A program made the position numbers and the translations under genes. Positions 40,755-51,100 of a DNA stretch of 64,000 bases are shown in pieces. Below the pieces are notes generated by a model, which had not been told where the DNA came from, searched no databases, and saw only the letters and a program-made list of their open reading frames with translations. The stretch is from Streptomyces sp. ML-6. Lineage in GTDB: Bacteria; Actinomycetota; Actinomycetes; Streptomycetales; Streptomycetaceae. The stretch covers positions 6,290,501 through 6,354,500 of the forward strand of contig NZ_JAOTIK010000001.1 of NCBI RefSeq assembly GCF_030116705.1, in the 5' to 3' direction. Position 1 is the first letter of the stretch; each line of letters opens with the position of its first letter.

Positions 40755-41052
40755 CCGCGCGGGGTCAGGGATGTGGGTGCGGTGCTGGATGAATCAGACG
40801 CCTCGATCCCCCTGACCAGCCATATCCGGTACAGGGCCCAACGCTTGACGCTGATCGCCGTACGAATCGCATCGAGGCACTGCTGTAATGCCCTTGGTCT
40901 TCCCCGCCTGTCGCCAGGGTATCGGGGACTCCGTCCCGTCGCTGCCCGGCAGCACGCGTTCCCCAGCCCGCGCCCGAGGTCAGAACGACGGACGTGCGTG
41001 GGTTACTGGTCTGGCTTCGGCATACCACGGGGTGCTCGGCTCCTTGGCGTGG
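40755..41052. other. Intergenic stretch with no recognised gene
   Basis: About 300 bases between the DUF7848-like remnant and the end of the methylase gene. Frames on both strands have no recognisable domain or ribosome site. Probably decayed sequence. Confidence 0.35.
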
Positions 41053-44000
41053 TCAGGTGTGGCGAGGGCCGTGGCCAGGGGGCGGGGTGAGGGTGGAGCG
41101 GTAGGTGCCGGACTCGCCCTCGACGAGCGGGGTCTCCAGGGTGAGGCCGGCGGTGGCCATCCGGTCGTACTCGGCGAGGATCAGGTTTTTGGTGCGGTAC
41201 TCGCCGTGGGCCTTGATGTCGTTGTCGCGTGTGACGTTGAAGGTGTCCAGGACGTAGGCGGTGTCGTCGCGGGTGATGCCGTAGAGGTGGAAGAAGAGAG
41301 CGTCCAGCTCGGCCCGGATGACGGCTCGGCGGTCGGTGTCCCAGATGAAGGGGGCGCCGGTGTCGCCGAGGTCGCGGGCGAAGGGGGTCATGTCGGTTGC
41401 GGTGTAGGTGAGTTCGAGGACGCGAGGGGTGATGAACGCCGCGTGGGGTGCGAGCTGGTCGGGGGTGGGGATAGCCAGCTGCCGCACGATGAAGTAGCTC
41501 ATCGAAGTGCCTCCGATGGCCTGCCGGGCCACATAGTCAACGACGAACGAAGACCAGACTGCCGTAAGCAGTGCCGCCTGCGGGGCGAGGGCCAGCAGGT
41601 ACTTGTGACCAAAGCCGTAGGCAGGGGCAGGTGCCGCAATCAGCGTGCGTTCGTCGTTCGCCCGGCAAATGTCGCGCCAGCCCAGCAACCACTCCCGGTG
41701 CCATCCCTTGGCTGCCAGGCGGCTCCGAACGCCGGAAGCTTTAACTTCTTGACCGTCCTTGTTGAACTTTCCGATGGAGATATCGCGTTCTTGTACCCAG
41801 TAGTGTGGAAGGGGTACCTCCTCGGGGTCCTGTTTTTCTGAGAGGGTGAAGTCGCGTACGGATCCGTCCTGGGTGTAAGTAGCCCAGCGATGGTCATAAT
41901 GGTGGAGCATCTTGGCCTCGTACAGAGGAAGCAGGCGCTCCTTTCCTCGCACTAGGACGTTGCCGTCAAGACTCCATCCTGCAGCGAGGAGGTCGTCGAA
42001 GGTCTCGCCGTTCTGGATTTCGGGGCGGAACAGGTGCGATTCGTGTGACGTGTGGAACGTGGTCATGAACGAGATATCCCAGGGGTTCCCGCTCGCCTTC
42101 TTCGTCTCGTTGATCAGCACCGGCATGCGACGGTAGATCCCCAGCGTGATCTCGGCGTCCCGGCGGCTGCGGAAGATTGGGCACGTGCCGGTGTTCGGGT
42201 TGAGGAGGGTGATCGCTTCGGGGGTGAGCGGGAACGTTTTGTTGGGGTTGTAGAACTCGGCGGGGTCCAGAAGGAAGAAGCCGAACTGGGCTGCTCGCGT
42301 GGGGAGTGAACTCCCTGTCAGGGAAAGGACGCAGAACTTCATTCGGGAGTCTACGGCTGGGAATAGACCATTGCGGTTCTCGAAGTCCAGGAGCGCTGCC
42401 AATGAATTTTGAGCGATGAGGTCCTTGAAGAAATACTGTGTGCGGGAGTCCGTCGCAATGCCAGTTGGGACGATGATGCCTGTGCGCCCGTGATTAGAGG
42501 TGAGGGTGCGGTCGCCCTCGGCGAAGAGCGCATAGAGATTAAGATTTCCTTGCCCGGTCAAGGGGAAGCGGTTGGAAGCGCGCCAGAAGTGGCTCTCTCC
42601 ATAAACCTTGCGCTTCGCGGCCTCATACTCGCTGTACAGCTGGTCGGTGTCGGGGTCTCCCTTGAGTGCTTGAATTTTCTTCTTGCGGGCGGCTGTATTG
42701 TTGGTCGCCGCGATTTCGGGTGCGCGCACGGCGAAGAACTCTGTCTCGGGGAAGTTCACGCTGTCCCACGGCGGATTCCCCACCACCGCGTCGAACCCAC
42801 CCGCCCACCCCGTCCCCGGCTGGACCCCCGCACCCGACTCCGGGACGGCGAACACCTCCGGGAACTCCAGGTGCCAGTGGAAGAACCGGTACTGGTCCCG
42901 CAGCTCCAGGATCTGCTCGTGCGTCGCGTCCGACACCGAGGACTGGTCCCGGCCCCGCAGTGCCCGGAACACCTGGTCCGTCGGGGCCTCCGGCGCACCC
43001 GCGTGCTTGGGCCACACGAACGCCGCGCACCAGGCGTCGGCGGCGTGGAGGTCCTGGACGTACGCCGACGACTCCACGTACACCCGGTACGCAGCCTCCT
43101 GGGCGTGCACGTCCTCCAGAGAATCGGCGGGGGCGGTGGTGATCGCGGCGAGCTCGACGGCGTACCGCTCGTTGCCCGGCAGTGGCTCCGTGTCGAAGAG
43201 GAGTTCGTCCTGGCCGCCCCGCTGGGCCTTGTTGCGCTTGACGAGGCCGGAGGCGTGCTTCTTGTCGTCGCCCTCGATGGGCTTGAAGGCGTCGTCGGGG
43301 ACGCCGTCCGCCAGCAGCTTCGGTGTTGCGCCGATGAGGCCGTTGCCGTGCTTGACGTGGGCGTCGAGGAAGCCGAGCGCCTTGCCCGGTTCCATGGCCT
43401 CCAGCCACAGGGAGACCTTGGCCAGTTCCACGGCCATCGGGTTGAGGTCGACGCCGTAGATGCAGCGGGCGACGACCTCGCGCAGGGCGTGGCGCACGGC
43501 GTCGTCCGTCGGTTCCGGGTTGTGCTCGCGGACCGAGGCCACCCGCTTGGCGATACGTCGTGCCGACGCGACGAGGAAGTGGCCGGAGCCGCACGCCGGG
43601 TCGCAGACCGTCAGGGACAGGAGCTCGGCGACGATGTCGTCGGCCGGGTCGGGGCGGCCGGCGGCGGTGGCCCGCTGGTCACCCCGCTTGAAGGCTTCGT
43701 CCAGCACCGGGTCCAGGGTCGTGTCGAGCAGGCACTCGATGAGCGAGGACGGGGTGTAGTAACTGCCGGTCGTCTTACGGCTGTTGCCCGCCACTTCCAC
43801 CAGCTCGAAGGAGCGGTCCGCCGCGGAGTGCTTGGGTTCAAGCTCAAGCAGGGACTCGTAGACCGAGCCGAGCTCCTCCGCGTCCAGGTGGCGGTAGTCG
43901 ACGGGCCGCCAGCGGCGGGCGCCCGGGTCGCGGACCTGGGCGAGGTGGCGGACGGCGGAGAGCAGCGACTCGTTGGACAGCTTCAGGCCGTCGAGCGGGG

Positions 44001-45150
44001 CATCGGTCTCGGTGGGGGAGAACAGGCCGCCGAGGCCGGGCAGGGCCAGTTCGGGGCGGCCACCTTCCTTCCCGAGGGCTTCGAGGACGATGCGCAGGGC
44101 CTCGTACTGGTCGCCGTGGGCCGTGCCCTGGCGGCGGCGGGCCCGTTCGCGCAGCCGGGCGGAGGAGAAGTACCGCTCGTACGCCTCCCGCCGGGAGTCG
44201 TCGGCCTCCGGGTCGAGCAGGGCGTTGCGGTCCTCGGCGACGAAGACGAACAGCAGCCGGTAGACCAGGCGCAGCAGGGCGTCGCGGAGGACCTTGGGGT
44301 CGGTGTTCTCCCGCAGCGCGCCGTTGTCCGGGTGGCGCAGGAAGCCGGTGCCGAGGACGGTCAGGGCGTTCTGCACACCCAGGCGGAGCTGGTCCAGGGC
44401 GCGGGTGCCGGAGGTGACGGCCTCGGCACGCCACTTCTCCAGCCAGCACCCCGAAGCAGCCGCGCTCTCCGCCACCGCGAACCGCGACGCGTGCAACAGG
44501 CTGTACAGCAGCACGAACTCGCTGAACAGCTCGCCGTCGAAGAGGGCTTCCAGGTCGAAGTCGACGTAGGCCGCCGTGGAGAAGGACGACGAGTCGCGCA
44601 GCAGGCGCAGCCGACGGCCGTTGGTGACGATCGCCCATAGGTGGGCCTCGGTGCGGTTGAGGCAGTCCTGCACCATCGACTGGGGCGGGACCTGGCCGGC
44701 GGCCGGGCGTTTGTCGAGGTCCTGGTTCCACGGGACCTGGTGGATGAGGGCCGGGCCGTGGCGGTGGGAGACCGGGAAGCGCTTCTCCGGGTCGGAGTCC
44801 GCCGGAATCCCCGCCGCGCCGACCTCCGTCAGCGCGCCGAAGTCCAGCTTGCGGAAGAGCTGGGCCAGCCAGTCGGTGCCCGCGCGGCCCGTGGGGTCGG
44901 CGGCGGGAGCGCCGGTCGCCGGGTCGGAGGGGAGCGCGGCGCGCAGGTCGCGCCAGAGGGGCTTGAGGTACTCCCAGGCGCGCTCGGCCTCGTTGCGTAC
45001 GGGCACCGAGGCGGGCAGGCCGTAGTCGGCGGGCTTGGTGCCCGGCAGGTTCCGGGACTCCGCGATGCGCAGCAGCATGTCGGAGGGGAGCAGGCCGCCG
45101 ACCGGGGTGACGGCGGTGAAGGCCAGGGCGGTGCGGGTGGCGGCGGACAT
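41053..45150 (-). CDS. Eco57I/DrmMI-like adenine-specific DNA methyltransferase
   Basis: 1365 residues. After an N-terminal ~480-residue region (including HLWAIVTNGRRLRLLRDSSSF, nuclease-like fold remnants typical of type IIG/BREX/DISARM methylases) comes TTGSYYTPSSLIECLLD, then SAM motif I DPACGSGHFLVASARRIA near 520, GVDLNPMAVELAKVSLWLE, and catalytic motif IV NPPW near 792. The following ~400 residues, expected to contain the target-recognition domain, have visibly lower GC than the rest. SMSYFIVRQLAIPTP near the end is typical of these families. It starts in a TGATG overlap with the SNF2 gene stop, so the two are co-translated. It would mark self DNA for the DISARM-like system. Confidence 0.88.
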   Translation of the reverse strand: MSAATRTALAFTAVTPVGGLLPSDMLLRIAESRNLPGTKPADYGLPASVPVRNEAERAWEYLKPLWRDLRAALPSDPATGAPAADPTGRAGTDWLAQLFRKLDFGALTEVGAAGIPADSDPEKRFPVSHRHGPALIHQVPWNQDLDKRPAAGQVPPQSMVQDCLNRTEAHLWAIVTNGRRLRLLRDSSSFSTAAYVDFDLEALFDGELFSEFVLLYSLLHASRFAVAESAAASGCWLEKWRAEAVTSGTRALDQLRLGVQNALTVLGTGFLRHPDNGALRENTDPKVLRDALLRLVYRLLFVFVAEDRNALLDPEADDSRREAYERYFSSARLRERARRRQGTAHGDQYEALRIVLEALGKEGGRPELALPGLGGLFSPTETDAPLDGLKLSNESLLSAVRHLAQVRDPGARRWRPVDYRHLDAEELGSVYESLLELEPKHSAADRSFELVEVAGNSRKTTGSYYTPSSLIECLLDTTLDPVLDEAFKRGDQRATAAGRPDPADDIVAELLSLTVCDPACGSGHFLVASARRIAKRVASVREHNPEPTDDAVRHALREVVARCIYGVDLNPMAVELAKVSLWLEAMEPGKALGFLDAHVKHGNGLIGATPKLLADGVPDDAFKPIEGDDKKHASGLVKRNKAQRGGQDELLFDTEPLPGNERYAVELAAITTAPADSLEDVHAQEAAYRVYVESSAYVQDLHAADAWCAAFVWPKHAGAPEAPTDQVFRALRGRDQSSVSDATHEQILELRDQYRFFHWHLEFPEVFAVPESGAGVQPGTGWAGGFDAVVGNPPWDSVNFPETEFFAVRAPEIAATNNTAARKKKIQALKGDPDTDQLYSEYEAAKRKVYGESHFWRASNRFPLTGQGNLNLYALFAEGDRTLTSNHGRTGIIVPTGIATDSRTQYFFKDLIAQNSLAALLDFENRNGLFPAVDSRMKFCVLSLTGSSLPTRAAQFGFFLLDPAEFYNPNKTFPLTPEAITLLNPNTGTCPIFRSRRDAEITLGIYRRMPVLINETKKASGNPWDISFMTTFHTSHESHLFRPEIQNGETFDDLLAAGWSLDGNVLVRGKERLLPLYEAKMLHHYDHRWATYTQDGSVRDFTLSEKQDPEEVPLPHYWVQERDISIGKFNKDGQEVKASGVRSRLAAKGWHREWLLGWRDICRANDERTLIAAPAPAYGFGHKYLLALAPQAALLTAVWSSFVVDYVARQAIGGTSMSYFIVRQLAIPTPDQLAPHAAFITPRVLELTYTATDMTPFARDLGDTGAPFIWDTDRRAVIRAELDALFFHLYGITRDDTAYVLDTFNVTRDNDIKAHGEYRTKNLILAEYDRMATAGLTLETPLVEGESGTYRSTLTPPPGHGPRHT

Positions 45151-48113
45151 CAGGCTTCGGCTCCGGACACGGTAGAGGCGGCGGACGCGACGGGGGCGGG
45201 CTGCTGGGGCAGGTAGACGTAGACGCCGAGGACGTCGGCGGGCTCCTGCGGGACGACCTTCAGGCCGCGGACGATCTCCTCGTTGGCCTTGCGGACCCGG
45301 CGGTGCGAGGCGTCGAGTTCGGCGGCCAGGCGGGTGCCGTACTCGGTGAGGTGCGCGGCGAGGTCCGGCAGGCCGTTCAGGTCCTTGGCGATCTGGTTGC
45401 GGACCAGCTGCTCGTGGGTGTTGGCGGTGGCGCGGGCCGCGAGGAGGGCGGCGGACGCGTCGTCGTCCAGCCAGCGGGCGCGCGACGGCATCCCCTGGTA
45501 GGCGAGCAGACGGGCGTCCTCGGCGACCAGCTGCCGTTCGCCGTTGCGGGACGGGAGCGTGAGGTGGAAGCGGTAACGGACCAGCAGGAGCGTGGTGCGG
45601 ACGGTGACCGCGTCCGTGGTGACGACGCCGCAGCGGCGGGCCGGCCGGGGGCCGGGGGTGTTCGCGTCGAGGGCCGAGTCCAGGACGTACGAGGCGATGG
45701 CACCGATCACCGGGTCGGTGCGGACCAGGGCGGCCTCGCCGCGCGCGACCGCGGGCGTGGAGCGGAAGGGGATCTCCCGGTCCTCCTCGACGATCCGTCC
45801 GCCGAGCGTGGCGGCGAGCGCGTCGCGCAGTCCGGCCGGGGCGCCGCCGGGCTGGGCCGTGAAGTCGCCGCTGCCGTCACGCGGGTCGCGTACCAGCGTG
45901 TCCAGGCCGCCCAGCGCCTCCAGGGCGAAATCGCGGACCTCCTCCGCGCCGCCGAGCGCCGCTCGTACGGCGGCGACCTCGCGCGCCACCTCCTCCGGGT
46001 GGATCGCGCGCTGGGCGTACTTGGAGCGGGACGTCTTCTCGCGTTCGGCGGCCGAGTTCCACTCGCGCTCGATGCGGTCGAACGACTCCTGGTGGCCGTC
46101 CAGTTCGAACAGGCTCTCCTGGCTGCCCTGCCGCCCGTGCAGCAGCAGCCACTCCACCACCGCGTCGGTGACGCCGGAGGCGGTCTCGTCGGGGACGGAG
46201 ACGGAGATGCCCAGGTCCTTCATGATCTGACGGTGCTTCATGAACAGCACCTCCAGGACCTTGCCGTCGATGCCGTTGTCCTCGCCGAACATGGTGATGA
46301 CACGGACCTGGTCGCGCTTCTGCCCGTAGCGGTCGACCCGGCCCTCGCGCTGGTCGTGCCGGGTGGGGTTCCAGGCCAGGTCGTAGTGGACGACGGCGTC
46401 GAAGTGGTGCTGGAGGTTGACGCCCTCGGAGAGGCAGTCGGTGGCGATCAGGACGCGGCGGACGGCCGGGTCGCCGGCCTCCTCGGCGGTTTCGGCGGCG
46501 AGCTGCTCGATGCGCTCCAGGCGCTGCTGCGGGGACAGGGTGCCGGTCACCGCGGCGATCTTCGTCTTCTTGCCGAGCTTGCCCTCCAGCTGGGTGGCGA
46601 GGTACTCGGCGGTGGGGATGTAGCGGCAGAAGACGATCGGGTGGTAGCCGTCGGCGATCAGGCTCTTCAGATGCCGGGTGAGCGCCTTCAGCTTCGCGTC
46701 CCCGGCCGGGCCGACGAGTTCGGCGGCCCGCTGCGACAGTTCGAGCAGCCGGGCACCGGCCTCCTCCGACTCGGCCGCGCCGGGTGCGACGTCCATGCCT
46801 TCGAGCCGGTCGTTGTCGGCGGAATCGGCGGCCACCGGGAAGCCCAGCGCGTCCGCCTCCTGCGCGGTGCGGGCGGCGGCGGACTCGGAGCGGGTCCTCA
46901 GGGTCTGCGCGGCGGCCGCGGGCGAGGACACCATCGAGCGCAGCAGCGCGATCACCGACCACCAGGCGATCCGCGCCTCCCGCTTGCCCTGCTCGCCCGC
47001 GGTCGCGACCCGGTCGCGGGCGTACGCGATGGCGTCGTCGAGCAGCGCCCGGTAGGCGGGCGTCAGCTTGTACGGCTCGTCCTTCGTCCAGCGGTCGGAC
47101 GGGAAGGCGGTCCGCTCGGCCAGGGAGTCGTCGGCGAGCCCGTCCTCCTTGGTGAGGTAGTCGCGGACGTCGGCACGCTTGCGGGCCACGAAGTGCTCGG
47201 CGAGCTTCGCCCGTCCCGCGGGCGACTCCAGGTCCAGGGTCGAGAGTTCGGGGCGCACCAGGCCGAGCAGGTTGCGGAACGCGGACTCCTTGCCGGAGTG
47301 CGGGGTCGCGGTCAGCAGCAGCAGATGCCGGCCCGGGTCGGCGGAGATCTTGCGCAGCAACTCGTGACGGAGCTGGTTCGACGTGGACGCGGAGCCCTGC
47401 GCGGCGTCGTCGGCGGCCACGCAGGAGTGGGCCTCGTCGACGATCACCAGGTCGGGACAGTGCCGTACGAAGTCCTCGCGGTGCCGGGTCGACTTGATGA
47501 AGTCCGTCGAGATGATCGTGTACGGGTGCTTGTCGAACAGGGACTGGCCCAGCTCCAGGCCGCGCTCCAGGCGCGACACCGTGGAGGCCAGGACCAGTTC
47601 GGCGTCGATGGCGAACTTCTCCCGCAGCTCGGACTGCCACTGCTCGGCCAGCGCCGGGGAGCACAGCACCGCCAGCCGGGCCGCCTCGCCCTGCGCGAGC
47701 AGCTCCTTGGCGATCAGACCGGCCTCGACCGTCTTGCCGATGCCGACGTCGTCCGAGATCAGCAGCCGCACGGTGCGCTGCCGCAGCGCCATCAGCAGCG
47801 GGACCAGCTGATAGGCCCTCGGCTCCACGGCGATCGAGGCCAGCGAACGGAACGGGCCCGCCCCCGAACGGAAGCCGATGCGGAGCGCCGTGCGCAGCAG
47901 ACCGGCGGACCGCTGGTCACCCAGGTCGTCCGGGCCCGGTGCCGCGAATTCGGCCGGACGCACCTCCTCGAAGGAGGGGAAGACGGCCGCGATGTCGTCC
48001 TCGCTCCCGCCCAGGGGGCGCAGCACCAGCATGTCGGGGGCGCTCTCGGGCAGCACCACCCATTCCCGGCCACGGGCGGCGACCAGGGAGCCGGCTGTGT
48101 ACGTGAGGCTCAT
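45150..48113 (-). CDS. SNF2-family helicase, DrmD-like
   Basis: 987 residues from ATG 48113. SF2/SNF2 motifs are complete: Walker A-type SDDVGIGKTVEAGLIAKELL near 125, IVDEAHSC near 224, LLLTATPHSGKESAFRNLLGLVRPELSTLD, IVFCRYIPTAEYLATQLEGKLG, LIATDCLSEGVNLQHHFDAVVHYDLAWNPTRHDQREGRVDRYGQ (motifs V-VI near 570-595). The C-terminal ~300 residues are helical and match the long tail of DISARM DrmD-type proteins. ATP-dependent DNA translocase or remodeller. Located 40 bp after the kinase-helicase gene and overlapping the methylase gene, in the order helicase-methylase that is standard for drmD-drmMI. Confidence 0.87.
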   Translation of the reverse strand: MSLTYTAGSLVAARGREWVVLPESAPDMLVLRPLGGSEDDIAAVFPSFEEVRPAEFAAPGPDDLGDQRSAGLLRTALRIGFRSGAGPFRSLASIAVEPRAYQLVPLLMALRQRTVRLLISDDVGIGKTVEAGLIAKELLAQGEAARLAVLCSPALAEQWQSELREKFAIDAELVLASTVSRLERGLELGQSLFDKHPYTIISTDFIKSTRHREDFVRHCPDLVIVDEAHSCVAADDAAQGSASTSNQLRHELLRKISADPGRHLLLLTATPHSGKESAFRNLLGLVRPELSTLDLESPAGRAKLAEHFVARKRADVRDYLTKEDGLADDSLAERTAFPSDRWTKDEPYKLTPAYRALLDDAIAYARDRVATAGEQGKREARIAWWSVIALLRSMVSSPAAAAQTLRTRSESAAARTAQEADALGFPVAADSADNDRLEGMDVAPGAAESEEAGARLLELSQRAAELVGPAGDAKLKALTRHLKSLIADGYHPIVFCRYIPTAEYLATQLEGKLGKKTKIAAVTGTLSPQQRLERIEQLAAETAEEAGDPAVRRVLIATDCLSEGVNLQHHFDAVVHYDLAWNPTRHDQREGRVDRYGQKRDQVRVITMFGEDNGIDGKVLEVLFMKHRQIMKDLGISVSVPDETASGVTDAVVEWLLLHGRQGSQESLFELDGHQESFDRIEREWNSAAEREKTSRSKYAQRAIHPEEVAREVAAVRAALGGAEEVRDFALEALGGLDTLVRDPRDGSGDFTAQPGGAPAGLRDALAATLGGRIVEEDREIPFRSTPAVARGEAALVRTDPVIGAIASYVLDSALDANTPGPRPARRCGVVTTDAVTVRTTLLLVRYRFHLTLPSRNGERQLVAEDARLLAYQGMPSRARWLDDDASAALLAARATANTHEQLVRNQIAKDLNGLPDLAAHLTEYGTRLAAELDASHRRVRKANEEIVRGLKVVPQEPADVLGVYVYLPQQPAPVASAASTVSGAEA

Positions 48114-48153
48114 GAGATGTCCCAGTTCCTTGGATCGAGAAGAGGCGGTGCGG

Positions 48154-51100
48154 TCAACGCAGGTGGAAGTAGGCGGCGTTGTGCTCGGCGATGGCGTCCC
48201 AGTCCGCGTCCGTCGGGAAGCGCAGGACGTCCCAGCCGGCGTCCTCCAGGCGGTAACCGGCCTCGACGTCGCGGGTCGAGTCGGCCGCCCGGCCGGGAAC
48301 GTCGACGAACACGGCGAGGTTGGCACCGTCCAGGAGGAAGACCAGATCCGGGCAGGCCCCCGCCTCCGGGACGAGGACCTTGGCCTTGTCCGGCAGCCGG
48401 AAACCCTTCGCCCTGAGCCAGCCGAGCAGGTCGCCGCTCGCGACGAGGGCGCCCAGATCCGTCTCCAGCGGGGTCGGCGCGGGCGCCGAGGGCTCCGGGG
48501 CCCCGGAGGGCGTGCCGGAGGTGCCGTTCGCCGCCGGGGCCAGCCTGCGGAAGCGTTCGCTGCGGGACTCGCCGCGGTCCTCCCGTTCGGTACGGGCGGT
48601 GGCCAGCCGGGCGAGCAGCGGTTGCGCGCTGTACCGGCTCAGCTCGCGGTGGTGCGTCTGGTTGGCGTAGGTCAACAGGCAGGCGTAGCAGCCGCGGGCG
48701 CACTTCTCGCCCTCTCCCGGGCCGCCCTCGTCCTCGCCCGTCTCCGGGTCGAAGTGGCAGATCTCCAGGGCTGTCCGGGCGGCCCTGGCGAGGGCGTCCT
48801 TCTCGTGCTGGATGCGCCGCAGCACACCGGCGCCGCCCTCGGCCGCCTCCGTGAACAGGACGCGATGCCGCGGGCCGTCGTCCGGAGGCAGCAGTTCGGC
48901 GGTCAGCTCGGAGTCCTCCAGCTCGAACGCGGCCTCGATGCCCCGCTCCAGCGCGTACAGGAACGACAGGGCCACCGGCTCGGGCTGCGGCTCGTCCAGG
49001 GTGAGCACGAGGATATTGCGGCGGTCCTCCACATAGGGCAGGACACGCTTCTTGCGGCGCTTCTCGTTGCCGTCCTGGTCGACCACCGGCATGCCGGTGC
49101 CCTCGATGGCGTCCGCCGCGGCCCGGTCGTTGAGCCAGCGGCCGTCGCCGAGATCGAGCCAGTAACCGTCCGGCTCGTTCTCCTTGTCGTGGACCCGGCC
49201 GAGGTTGGTGATGCGGACGGTCGCCGAGTCGCCGTAGTCCAGATCGAGGACCGGCGCACCGTCGGTGTCGGTGACGTGCGAGGTGAGGCGTCCCTTGCGG
49301 GCGCCGTGGCCCTGGAACGCGTACGAGGTCTCCAGACGGAAACCGGCCCGGCGGCGCTCCTCCTCGTCGGAGGAGATCCGCTCGCGCGGGGTGGTGTACA
49401 CGGTGTGCAGGTGGAGCAGGCCGGTGCGCTTGTTCCGCAGGTTCTCCCCGCACATCGTGCACAGGTCCACGCCGGGCTTGACGACGTGGTGGTAACCGCA
49501 GTTGTCGCAGCGCTGCGTCTCCGCCGTCGGCAGGTCGCCCGAGGCGTCCGGCGGCAGTTGCACGCGGGTGACCTGGTAGCGGGCGCCCTCGTGGTAGATG
49601 AGCGCGCCGGGGCCGAACTCCCGGATCGCGAGGAACCGGGGACGCTGGAGGTAGTCCCCGTCGGCGTTGCGGCGGTTGCCGGAACGCGGGATGTACGCGG
49701 CCAGCGGGAGCCGCGGGAAGCTGTAGCCGGGCAGGAACCCCTCGGACGCCAGATAGCGGTACGGGTTGAAGTCGCTCATCACCGACTTGCTGTCGGACGA
49801 GCGGTTCAGCAGCAGGTTCGTCTGGGTCTCGGCCTCGCGGCGCCGGCTGCGGGCCCGGCTCTGCTCGCCCTGCGAGAGCGTGTGGTCGACGACCCGCTTG
49901 TTCTGCTCGTACTGATCGACGACGGCCGCCCGGAACAGCTCGCGCCACCGCTCGAAGGACTCGTCGAACCAGTGCGGCGCCCGGTCGATCCGGTCCTCGA
50001 TCCACTCGTCGTACCACCAGGTGGTGGCCGCGAAGTCGGCGATCAGCGGGGCGAGGACGGTACGGGCGGCGGCGACCGCGCGCCGCCGCGCGCCCTCGTC
50101 CAGGGACAGGTCGCGGATGTGGGGGAGGAGCGGCAGCGGCATCTGCGGATCGGGTCGGTCGCTGCCCTCGGGGTCGTAGGCCACGTCGATGACGTCCGGG
50201 ATCGCGGTGCCCAGCCTCATCCCGGTCTCCGCCAGCCAGATGCCCTGGAGGTGGGAGCGGACCAGATCCTCGTTGGCGAGATCCAGACGCGGGGGCGCCA
50301 CCTGCCCGGACACCATGTCCTGGGAACGCCGGAAGTAGTACTGGTCGTGGCTGTTGCCCGTGGCGCAGTACGTGGTAACCAGCGCGGGCTGACCGGAACG
50401 GCCGGCCCGGCCCGAGCGCTGCGCGTAGTTCGCCGGGGTCGGCGGCACATTGCGCATCAGCACGGCGTTGAGCGAGGAGATGTCCACGCCCAGCTCCATC
50501 GTCGGGGAGCAGTACAGCAGCGGCAGTTCGGCCTTCCGGAACTCCTCCTCGCGCTCCAGCCGGTCCTCCGGGGGAACCTGCGCGGTGTGTTCCCGGGCGA
50601 ACAGCCCGGCCAGTTCGGCCGCCGCCGTCCGGTACAGGTCGCGGAAGAACGGGTTGACGCGCGGGCCCTCACCGCTGCTGTACGTGCGTGCCAGCGGATC
50701 GACCGCACCCCGCTCGCCGTCCCCGGCCCGCCAGACCAGGGCGGCGGCCGACACCCGGTAACCGGTGCGCTTCTCGGCCGCCCGGCGGCGGAAGGCGGGG
50801 CCGGAGTACTCGGGGGCCGCCTCCACCTCGCGCACCAACTCCGCCTGGAGCAGCACCTTCAGCAGGTCGCCGATGACGCTCTGGACATCGTCCAGTGACA
50901 GGGCGCGCAGCTCGGGCACGTTCCGCCGGAGGTACTTGCCGAACTTGCCGCGGGCCGACAGGAACAGCGCGGAGCGCTCCATGCCCGGCCGCGAACCGTA
51001 CGGGTACGCGGTGCCGACGGTGGGCTTGTCGCTCTCGCTCAGGACCCACGGCCCGACGAGGCGTTCCTCGCTCGCCCGCTGCAAGGTGTCGAAGTCGTCG

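Noticed and set aside
45303..48416. Forward frame of over 1000 codons opposite the SNF2 helicase
   Set aside because: Composition typical of antisense shadow; the reverse strand carries complete helicase motifs.
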